Source: Gyromitra esculenta
Taxonomy: Eukaryota; Ascomycota; Pezizomycetes; Pezizales; Discinaceae
Reading direction: 5' to 3'
NCBI GenBank assembly: GCA_038503075.1
Contig: JBCAML010000012.1
Span: forward strand, 1,426,001 to 1,490,000
Length of the DNA: 64,000 bases
Shown: piece by piece, positions 11,101 to 20,396 of the stretch
Layout: each line of letters starts with the position of its first letter
Position numbering within the stretch: position 1 is the first letter of the stretch
Position numbers and translations under genes: made by a program
The notes under the pieces: model-generated
The model's database searches: none
What the model was told of the DNA's origin: nothing
What the model saw: the letters and a program-made list of their open reading frames with translations, nothing else

Positions 11101-13176
11101 TAGCCCTTGTACCATTACTCCACGTTATGAGTTTGATTGCGTGGTGTTTTGCATTGGTCGCTATGAGTCATTGCTGAGCTTGATAAGTCCATACACCCAT
11201 AGACCACGAAGATTATGCACTGGAAGTCAATAAACTCTTTTCTAGGTACCTATGATGGAGAACATTCAAGCAAACCCCCGCCGCCCCATAGGCATATTGC
11301 GGGGGTAGATAAACCGAAATAGCCAGATGTAAGATTATGGGTATACTATGATCAGCAATAATCAGATAGCCATGACCCGACTATTCCTTAGTTGGAGCTT
11401 GGTTAGATGCATGGGTCATAGCTGTGGTATACCTAGCTTGTACGTGTGTGGATAGATATACACATGGCGAGGCTGGCCACAAGCCATTCTCCTCACCGGG
11501 TATACATCTTGGGCATAGAGTGCCACTGTGTTTGCTTCTTTCCTTTGTACTATATGCACATTAGTCTCATCGATATTACTTTTCACCTTCAACTAGGATC
11601 TTACTTTATTTGTGCATGACATCCTTGATCACATCGATCAATATCCTCGGTTCTGAGAGAGGAGTGGGAACGGGCTTCTAATCTCGCTAACACACCAGGT
11701 CGAGTTATCACATTATAGCAATATTGCACTTCTTATGAGATAGTCTAAACAGCGATCCGTTTAACATGGTAATGCTGACAAATTCTTTAACCTATACTCC
11801 CCGTTGATACTGTCAGAACAAGTGCTGGACACGATGTCAGTCATAGCCACATACCAGAAATACTGCGCATCACTTTTTGCTGAATTTCTTTAGGTTATGA
11901 GCTCTATGAGCCATCGTGTAGTAAAACTCAGTCAGTCTTATATTCAGCGCCAAAACTGATACCACTGACATGTGGCCTCGGGCAAATCAAATATGATAGC
12001 AATATCGGAAGCGACACAGGTGTGCAACAGGCCGTCACTTTGGAGGAGAGCTGTAAAAAATCTGCAAAGTCTCTACTCTCTGTAGTAGTTTGTGAAAAGG
12101 ACTGCAGAGCTGCTGCCTAATTTTTTTCTGCGTTAGATATCATACTGTCGGAGGTAGCCGAACTTTACTGTCATTTCCAGTGAGCGAGTCAGCTATGCAA
12201 TACAAGCAGAGCCGTTAAGTTTACTCCTTCGGGAGGCTAGATAAATTTCCCGCTGTCTAGTTCCGTTATCCGAGTTTATCCAGACATAAAGGAAATGTAA
12301 CGGGGACGATTGCACTCACTAAACGATGTGCTTGGATACTAATGTCAAATGGACCGATCTTTGGTGAAGGCGGCCTTTGCACCTGGTGTCGAGACACTGT
12401 CGATACTAGCAAATACAGATTCCTTTACACTATCAGTACGAAAACGATTGCGCTACATACCCGTTCCAGATCTTGGCAACTGTTGATGTCCTTCTGGCTC
12501 TCTGCATGGTTATCAGCTATCGTTCAGGGTGAAATTATGTAGACTATACTTCGTTTGACTTGCCTATTACTGATCCAACTGTTGTTATCATTATTCACTC
12601 AGGAAAGCCAGCGAATAATGCACTATCGCATATTTTTCCTCCATCTTGTGGCTGTCAGACTTTTGTATCGCTGCTGTTTGGGACATACAATAGATCGGGA
12701 AGGCTAGATACCTTCCGGAAAAGATCATTGCGCGTGTGTGGTAAGTTAGTGAGTGTCCTGTATGCTGTTTGTATAGGTGTGTTGGAAAAGGAACTGAGTG
12801 GACGGTGTGTTGGTTGCTTGCGGGTTGGATGTTGCACGGTTACACTTGGCAAGGGCTGTCACATTCCAGATGCCAAGAATTCAACCGGAGGCGGTCTAGT
12901 GGATTTTGACTATATACCGAATGGCCGCGGACTACATGTATCCCCGTATGCAAGATATGACATAAAATTTCCAAGGTTGAGGTATAGCGATTATTTGGAC
13001 TTAGGCTCTGTAGTTCTTCAGCATTCGGTATCTCACAGATAGCTTTTTGTTTCATGATTTTTGTGTTAGCGGTATTCACGTTCTCTACTAGACACTGAGC
13101 CCTGGACTCGACTCTGAACGAGTACCTGAGGAGACTATTACACATACTGGATGTTCTTGCCCTTGTATAAACGTTC
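5160..13176. other. Long gene-free interval
   Basis: Eight kilobases hold no frame with recognisable coding content. Base composition is balanced and only mildly AT-rich. Small structures are visible: an 8-bp perfect stem (ACCCCCGC with GCGGGGGT) at 11,275-11,310 and tRNA-like A-box strings near 7510 and 7930. The longest frame, 160 codons at 12,560-13,042 on the plus strand, shows no domain and is probably chance. Confidence 0.5.
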
Positions 13177-13178
13177 TA

Positions 13179-13352
13179 CAGTACAATCGCCCTATAAGAA
13201 TATAGTTGGTTCCGAAAATCATATTCCTATTAAACAGCTATTCTTATATGAAAAGCCGACCACATCCAAATTTACCCATATCAGGATTGCATTCAGCATT
13301 CTTATAAGGCGAGTATTCTTATAGTTAGTATTCTTACAGGGCGATTGTACTG
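13179..13352. mobile_element. Pogo/Tc1-like MITE, 174 bp
   Basis: The ends are inverted repeats of about 24 bases beginning CAGTACAATCGCCCT and continuing RTAAGAATA, with one difference between arms. TA dinucleotides flank both sides at 13,177-13,178 and 13,353-13,354. A CAGT-type terminus with a TA target duplication is the signature of pogo/Fot1-like members of the Tc1/mariner superfamily. The interior has further ATTCTTATA-type subterminal inverted motifs and no coding capacity. It is therefore a non-autonomous element that would need a transposase from elsewhere. Confidence 0.85.
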
Positions 13353-14500
13353 TAACGGCAAAACAGATAGGGCTCTAAAAGTACTCCTATTAATTCTCTC
13401 ATCGCGGGGACAACCATATCATTTCTGATCAACCAAATTGGCACCGTTAAGGCCGGTCAAACAGAAACAAAACTGAATTGCTGGCTCTACTATTACCCGC
13501 TTTCTAGCTCTCCGTAAAACAAAAGGAATATCCTCTAACGTGACCCTTGAACACGACGTTCTACAAAAAATCCAAGTAATCAGTCTCTCTTCTCCCCAAC
13601 GTCGAAGACATCCTCCATCATCTCCCATCTACATTCTCTTTCCTCCTGTAAACCACGTTGCTCCATTTCCCTTTCTCCAACACTTGATGCTACACTCTCA
13701 TTTTATCGCTTCTCGTATCCTCTCCCGAACTTTGAATGGGGTACCGTCCAGTCATTTTTGAGCAGGCCTTTAGACTTTGATCGGATTTTCTCTCGATTGG
13801 TAACCGCCTATGCTGGTGGGTCCTGAAATGGATTTGCGATCAATAGCGTTGCTGCTGCCGTTTAGGATACTGAATCGCAGTTCGTTCGATTGACCTCTCC
13901 TTCTCCGGGCCTCCTGGAGCATCAAGCGCACTTCGCTTCACAACTCTCCAACCACTCCATTGACTATTTCAGCGCCCTTTCTCACACCTTCCCGGCATTT
14001 CCCCCACTACCCATGACAAAGAGATACATGTCAACCACGCTCTGAAGGAACTCCCAAACACTACTTTCAACGTCTTCCACGTGGAAATAGGTTTGCTGTC
14101 GTGAAATCTCTCACAGCCCTCCGAGCTGCCACTTGTTTGGCTGGTGGTTCATCTGATCTATATTCCGATCGTTCCTAGCGAGAGTCGACTTTCCGCTGAG
14201 TGTTTCGAGCCGTTAAACCCGATTTGCCGTTGGATATGTTTGAATCGACAACTGTCTAGGACTACCTTCGTGGTTTGAATGTCTGCTCCCGTTTCAAAGG
14301 TATTCTGATTCGGTAGGGTCTGTGCGTGAATGGTGCTTGCTCCTCCTTCTTTGCGCGAATATCTGTTCGTTCAGGCCCTTTCCGCCTGCCCTTCCGGCCC
14401 TTCCACTGCTCCTTCACCGCTCGACCCAAAATAAGGCAACTCCGGACGCCGATTGTCGAAACCGAAAAGCGCAAATTTCGAACTCCACTGCGGCCCAGTA
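13353..14500. other. Pyrimidine-rich non-coding stretch
   Basis: The plus strand is rich in C and T (CTCTCC and CTTCTCC runs). Short open frames on both strands show no domain. It leads into the tandem repeat that starts at about 14,500. Confidence 0.35.
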
Positions 14501-15690
14501 ACTCAAAACAACCACTCTCCTCCTTTTTCGGTTTTCCTCGCCCTTCCGGCTTTTCCGCCTGGCCCACTGGCTTTTCCACCTCCAAATAAAAATAAAGCTG
14601 AAAGGAAAAAAACAAAAACTCCAAACTCCAAAAATCTAACGCAACCAATGACTACCCAGCAGCCACTCTCCCCCTTTTTTGATGATTATTTTCTCCCATT
14701 TTTTGATTTTTTTGGGTTTTCTCTTTTTTTTTTGATTTTGTGAGTTTTTTCGTGCCATCCCAGCTTTTCCACGCCCAGATACAAACCCTCCCCAACAGAA
14801 AAGAAAAGAAAACTCCAAACGCTATGCAATAAAAGCAAACGCAATGCAGCAAAAACAAACGCAATACAAGTAAAAACAAAGGAAAAAAGAGAAAAAAACA
14901 AAACTCCGAACGCTATGCAGTAATAACAAAACAGAAAAGAAAGAAAAACAACAACTCCAATCCCAAATAGCAAACACAGCTAGTGGCTGCCCAGCAGTCA
15001 CTCTCCCCCTTTTTTAATGATTGTTTTCTCCCCTTTTTTGTTTTTTTTTTGTTTTCTCTTTTTTTTTGTTTTCGATTTTTTTCATGCCATACTGGCTTTT
15101 CCGCCATGCCTCTCCGGCATTTCCACCGCCAAATACCAATTTGACCCAAAGAAATAGAACAAAACTCCAAACTGCAAACGCAATGCAATAAAAAAAACAC
15201 AAAATTCCAAACGCAATGCAGAGAAAAACAAGACAAAATTCCAAACGCAATGCAATGCAAAGAAAACAAACAAGAAATTCCAAACGCAATGCAATAAAAG
15301 CAACACCCAAAAGAAAGAAAAACAAAACTCCAATCCCAATAGCAAACGCAACCAGTGACTGCCCAGCAGTCACTCTCCCCCTTTTTTAGTGATTGTTTTC
15401 TCTCATTTTCTGATTTTTTTGGTTTTTTTCTTTTTTTTCTCTTTTTGATTTTTCATGCCTTTCGGCTTTTCCGCCTTGCCACTCTGGCTTTTTTATCCTG
15501 ACCCGCAACGCAAAAATGCAAAAACGCCAAATTCCAAAAATCAAACGCAGAGAATCAAACGCAGAAAATCAAACGCACCAGTGACTGCCCGCAGCCACTC
15601 TCCCCCTTTTTTAGTGATTATTTTCCACATTTTATATTTTTTTTGGTTTTTTTTGGTTTTTATTTTTTCGGAAATGCAAAACTTTTCTTC
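14500..15690. repeat. Degenerate tandem repeat, pyrimidine/purine asymmetric, about 5 units
   Basis: A block reading CACTCTCCCCCTTTTTT, then a GATTATTTTCTCC-like string and runs of T, recurs at about 14,510, 14,660, 14,995, 15,370 and 15,590. In most units it is followed by a TTCCGGCTTTTCCGCC-like minisatellite motif and then a purine-rich part with repeats of AAACGCAATGCAATAAAA. Spacing varies from about 150 to 375 bases, so the units are unequal. Open frames across it on the minus strand code only Phe/Leu/Lys low-complexity text and are not genes. Confidence 0.75.
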
Positions 15691-15699
15691 CTTGTCGAT

Positions 15700-16235
15700 T
15701 GAGGCTTGATCGGCGGCGAGGGTGCGGTTGCGTGCGCATCCTTCCCAGGGAAGACTCTCCTGGGGCGCACGTCTTGGGGGGGTGGTGGTGGATGGTGAGG
15801 ACGGACCATCACACCGAGAATGACGGGTGGCAAGCACATCTCACGCCCGAGGGCCGCACAGTGAACTGGCATTCCCGGGATAGTGCTGGTGAACACTATC
15901 CGGATGCGTTCGTGCGGTGATCCTCGTGCGGGCGGCCTTAGAGCCATCTCACGTCAGAACGGCGGGCAGGGGGGTACTGCCTGCTACCGCCGGGAGGGTT
16001 TGAGCGACAGGGCTTTTTCAGGGGAAGTCGGACTTGCCACATCAGTGTCAAGTATTCTCAACCGTTGTGAACTTTCACAGTATCTTTGTTATCAGGTGGC
16101 AAGTCTGATAACGGAGATACTGATTAGTTCACGCTGGCGGTAACAAGACAGGATGGGCGTCGACGACTCCCCACTGAAGTTATCCCTATTGTCGCAGAGG
16201 GTTCGCATTCGCAAACGGTTATCATCCAGGGATCC
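15700..16235. other. GC-rich repeat-like segment, no gene
   Basis: Composition changes sharply from the T-rich repeat to a GC-rich segment. It contains local inverted repeats (for example GATAGTGCTGGTGAACACTATC near 15,880) but no frame with a recognisable domain. It may be the untranslated or terminal part of a transposable element whose body is missing. Confidence 0.35.
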
Positions 16236-16475
16236 ACGACTGGCGGCTCAATGGCCGCAGGCTGCGCGGGGATGAAAGGGTCCGAAACTGTTGCTGGGCG
16301 CATCGTAGATCGGCAGCGCGCAAACAGGGGGGCAAAACGCTATCTCCCAGGGCCCACGACGGGCGGCTCAATGGCCGCAGGCTGCGTGGGGGAGAAGGGG
16401 TCGGAGACTGTTGCTGGGCGCATCGAAGTTCGGCAGCGCGCAAACAGGGAGGCAAACACCGGCGGAAAAATGTCC
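16236..16475. repeat. Two tandem 120-bp repeats
   Basis: ACGACKGGCGGCTCAATGGC begins at 16,236 and again at 16,356, a period of exactly 120 bases. The units share GCTGCG-GGGG, ACTGTTGCTGGGCGCATCG and GGCAGCGCGCAAACAGGG with few differences. Long open frames cross on both strands only because the composition is GC-rich. Such tandem units are common in 5' leaders of transposable elements, which is an inference here. Confidence 0.85.
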
Positions 16476-16499
16476 TAGGCCCGGTGAGACGTCGACGGT

Positions 16500-17100
16500 G
16501 ACAACTCAGGTTGTCACTCTAGGGATAAGAGCTGCTCTTTCCCCACCCCTATAGTCACAAGATAGTGAGTATCTTAATTCTGATACACCAAATTAATCGC
16601 AAGAGGGAATGAGACTTACATATAGGGATCGCAATCGTGCCACCATACGGCTCGAGTCCTCAGCTTTCTTGATCCCTAATTGATGATAGTCAGTATATTG
16701 AAACGATGGAGGAGGAGATGAGGAGAGGGAAACTCACCCGCAGGGAGAGATAACAAACCACTAGACAACTCAACAACACCACCTCACCTTCTCGATCCCT
16801 AATCCAATCAGACACCAGTTAGTACTTAAAGCAATCTTCGAAAGCATTAGAAAGAGGAGAACTTACAACCAGGGAGAGACACCAAACCACCAGACAACAC
16901 CCCCGCAACCACCACAGCCAATCTCTACTTCCATTACCACCTCCGCCACCATCCCCTTTTCTTCCCCTTTTCAATCCACCTTCATCTACCTGCACATTCC
17001 GCCTAATGTATAAATATTAGTATAATGAGCGATGTAAATAATAATAGGAATGAGTTTGTACCTTGAATCTTTTTTTGAGTCTTTTTTGAATCTTGTTGAA
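16500..17100 (-). other. Duplicated splice-signal-like modules (minus strand)
   Basis: Read on the minus strand, two similar modules follow each other. Each has a block ending TCTCTCCCTG, a GTAAGT or GTGAGT donor-like string, then a TACTAAC or ACTGAC branch-like string, a TTAG acceptor-like string and GGATC-A-GAA. A third donor-like GTAAGT follows. No long frame joins them, so this could be spliced non-coding RNA, untranslated exons or part of a repeat. No protein is supported. Confidence 0.3.
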
Positions 17101-17760
17101 TTTTATCTATCCCCCCAATCGGGGGGGATGGGAGGGGGCTCCAGTCCGGGGCATGTCGAGTCTTTGGGTCGGGTCGGGTCGGGTCGGTGACCGGTTTCGG
17201 GTTCTTGTCGTGTTCGTGATCGGGTTGGTGGGTTCGGAATCGCGTGTTGAATCGTTTGAGTAGGGCGTGGTGGTTTTCGAGGGTGAAATTGTTGGCGGAT
17301 CGGGTGGATGTGGATGAATTGGTGGTGGATGTGGATGGATGGGAACGGATGTTTGAATCGATTGTGTGGAACAATCGTTTTGATAAATCGTGTTGAATAG
17401 GAGATCTGAACAGATCCCCTATTTTGAATCAACTATTTGAATAGTTGTTTGAAGAGAGACTCAATTCGCTATTCCAGTGAATAGAGTCTCGCAATCGGAT
17501 ATATAAGTATATCGTTGAATCCGATTGTTGAATAACTTTCTGAAGTTAAATCAACTCTTCGAACGGAGTGTTGAAGACGATTTGAATCGATCTTTTGAAT
17601 CGATTTCTGAATCGTTGTTTAAATTCCAGATCCAATCGATTCGGTGCATAGGTTTTTGAATCGATTGCTGGAGTATTTTGTTGAATCGAATTTTTGTTGA
17701 ATCGAATCTTTGAATTAATTTTTGAATTAATTTCAGGAGGGCTGTCACAAGACAGCCCGT
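17100..17760. repeat. Hairpin array with TTGAATC spacers, part 1
   Basis: Short, near-perfect inverted repeats stand side by side, most separated by TTGAATC or TGAATCG. Examples are CGATTGT/ACAATCG at 17,359-17,377, CAACTATT/AATAGTTG at 17,430-17,447, and GAGACTC/GAGTCTC (17,456-17,490) enclosing CTATTC/GAATAG. Others are the 34-base nested stem at 17,493-17,526 and GGGCTGTC/GACAGCCC at 17,739-17,758. A run of GGGTC repeats lies at about 17,165-17,190. The stems differ in sequence while the spacers are shared. No protein is coded. Confidence 0.75.
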
Positions 17761-18215
17761 CCTATGTGCCGGCGTGCACGACTACACCACTGCAGTCTAA
17801 GGCAAAACGTCAGCAGATGTACCACAGAGAGCACTGATGAGAAGCAGAACTTACGGCAAGTCCACCGACACAAACCACCATCTTCTCCGCGCACCCCGCC
17901 TCCGGGTATGTCTCTAGGTTAGCTGCCTCAGATCTCGGTTCAGGACCGAGGAACAGGAAAGGGAAGAAAGAGAGAGATACTATACCGTTCGATCAATCCT
18001 GCTCAAGCCCACCATCCAGGCAGACCCGAAACAGAACCGACCCAACCCAGCCCTGACGGCCCTAATCGCCCCCAAGCTTTCTCTGGTCCATAGGACGACA
18101 GCAGCTGACAGAAGTCCAAAGCTTCCGACAACTGATGCCCTTCTGCCTCAGCGGGGGAGAAACCTGGAACTAGGCGGTTAGGTAGTCAGCGAGTGACAAT
18201 GTGCCCGTCACAAGA
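17743..18215 (+). mobile_element. Possible LTR with primer-binding-like site
   Basis: A segment starts TGTCAC within a hairpin at 17,743 and contains GTGACA at 18,193-18,198, so it has TG...CA-type ends. It is followed at about 18,211 by TCATGGTATCAG, in which TGGTA could pair with the CCA end of an initiator tRNA. A matching GGTCATGGTATCA lies in opposite orientation at about 19,396-19,410. No gag-pol follows either one. This is a tentative reading of a broken LTR element. Confidence 0.3.
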
Positions 18216-18219
18216 GGTC

Positions 18220-19790
18220 ATGGTATCAGTTCAGTAGCCTGTGCTACTAGTTTCTGATATTCCAGCTGTGGCCGCCCTTTGGATTTGGACAAGCTCCAGC
18301 AAGGAAGCCTTTGGTCCCAGAGGCCTCGGTGGCGCGGAAGTCGTCTGCCCGGAAATTCCGAAAGTATTAGTGGTGATCTTTTATCAAGACAGTTTCAGTT
18401 GCAGGAAGAATGGTGGTGATAGAGAAGGAAAGGTGACGATGGAACTTGTATTCAACTGACATTAGAATAACCATCGTGGATGATATACGATCCATTAATT
18501 CTCCCAGCGTGTGTTGTCCAATTGATCCAGCTCCTCCAGGATGGAATGGCGTATCTAATATCTCAATCTATTCGGATGTGCATTGAGAGCACACATCCGA
18601 TTGAATCGCAGTGTTCAATTAGCAATCTGAACATAAGAAAGATATCTGCAATGTTCTAATGGGCGAAGGAGAAAATAGGAAAGTTCTCAGAAGTAGGAAG
18701 GTGAGACAAACCGTGAGAAAGCACACCTAAGTCCTGGAATCCGGCTAGACATCTAGGAACGTATATTGAAGAAAGAAACACGTTAGAAATGTGTTCATCA
18801 ATCAATCAAACAAGTGAGGGAAAGAAAGAAAGCAAAGGACGGGCTAGAGAAGAGGGAAGAAAAAAGGAGAAAGTAATCCTTACCAGTTGCTTCAAACCCG
18901 ACATTGACTCCGGATGCTCAAACCTTCAGAAGTCTGAATGATATCAGTACATGTTCCAAAACCTCAATGTACAACACCAATATAAATCAAAATGAGCGGA
19001 GAATACTCCCATTTATTCTCCATTTCCGTACTGCCGCGCTCTATCCCAGTCCCGTTTACCAAATCCAGGCTCAGTATTCGATCCAGATGCAGTCCAAAGT
19101 GGTATCCAGTCCGAGATGCGCTCCGTCCAGGTCCTGTGGCGATCCGGTAAACGTGATTGAGCTCCGGCAGCGAGCCGGAGAAAGCGCGCAATATATATCC
19201 CAACATTAGAAGTGCACATAAGCAAATCGGAAGGAGAGAAAACGAGAGCAAGCAAAAGAGGGAGCGCACTAACCTGAGGAACAACCCCCACAGAAGAGAA
19301 GCCCCTGGCTCCTCCAGCGACGCTCACTAACACCCAGCCATTGCCTCTGGCCGGCAACAGCTGTTTCCTGGAAACCAAAGCACAGGCGTGGCACCGGTGA
19401 TACCATGACCTACCTTGTCACGAACACAGAGACCACTCACCTAAACCTTTCCGATTCCTTCCAGATATCTCCCCCCTGAGGTTGAAGAAGGACCTCAGTC
19501 GTCGTCCACTCTTTTCCTCTGCCCGCTGCTCCCGCCCATCCGGACTTCGAGTCCACCCGGTTAGGATCCAGGCTTGGTCTCAGCTGGAGTGAGCGGATCC
19601 TGTCCCGTTTTCACAGAATGTGATTTCGCGGTAGTCTATTGAAGAGTGTTAGTGACAGTTCAAAGAGTTGACTGCAAGAATAAATTGAGATCTGGTATAT
19701 ACCGTATCCCATTCTCTTCCTTCCCTTTCCTGTTCCCCCGTCCATCCGCAAGATCCTCGACTAACCCATCATACCCCAGTTTTGAAGTTT
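18220..19790. other. Repeat-like stretch without a gene
   Basis: It contains a hairpin of the array type at 18,572-18,600 (TCGGATGTG with CACATCCGA, followed by TTGAATCG). At about 19,478 on the minus strand is a polypurine string GGGGGGAGATAT that could be an LTR polypurine tract. Minus-strand open frames of up to 121 codons at 19,013-19,378 show no domain. Confidence 0.35.
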
Positions 19791-19794
19791 TGGC

Positions 19795-20195
19795 GCCGGG
19801 AATGCACCTTTCCCCAGGATACCAGAGAACCTGGGGAAGCCATTCCCGGCGGAATTTGAATCATGATATGCCGGGGATCGGATCCCCGGCTGTTGAATCG
19901 CACGTTGAATCGTGTTCTGAGTCGTGTGAATTCGGCCTGTCAAACCGATTGTTGAATCATTGTTGTTTGAATCGTGTTGTTAAATATCAGCCCTGGGTTC
20001 ATCAGACCCAGGGCTGATAATGCCCGAAGGCAGGAATCGTTTTTGGCTGGTTTGAATCGTTTAATCGTTTAATCGTTTCAATCCGCTCAGTTAAATCCGT
20101 TCCGTTGAATGCGTTCTGTGAATCCCTTCACTGAACCGCATCCTTGAATCCCGGTGAATCCGTTCTGCTGGACTGGCATCCGCCAGCCCAGTCCG
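19795..20195. repeat. Hairpin array with TTGAATC spacers, part 2
   Basis: Large perfect stems lie here: GCCGGGAATG/CATTCCCGGC at 19,795-19,850 enclosing a second stem, GCCGGGGATC/GATCCCCGGC at 19,870-19,890, ATCAGCCCTGGG/CCCAGGGCTGAT at 19,986-20,018, and GGACTGGC/GCCAG-CCAGTCC at about 20,170-20,193. TTGAATCG, TTTAATCG and TTGAATCC spacers fill the gaps. The array sits directly 3' of the gene that ends at 20,397 on the minus strand and could be transcribed with it. Confidence 0.75.
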
Positions 20196-20396
20196 TTCCC
20201 ATCCAGAGAACACCACATCCACCACATCCGCACCTTAACCGCCAATACCCAAAATCCCGCGATCCATCCCACCACTTCCCGAACCCGAACCCGAACCTGG
20301 TAATATACCCGACCCTCCCAAAGACCTGCCGACACCCGCTTTCTCCTCCGCCCGACTTTCCCCCTCCCCAGCCAAAGCCAGCCCTACTGGCTCAAC

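Noticed and set aside
12560..13042. 160-codon plus-strand ORF as a gene
   Set aside because: No domain, no biased composition, no splice sites or promoter context; a chance ORF of this length is plausible in 64 kb on six frames.
14636..15373. Minus-strand frames with Phe/Leu-rich hydrophobic stretches as membrane proteins
   Set aside because: They translate the T- and A-rich tandem repeat; overlapping frames give the same low-complexity text.
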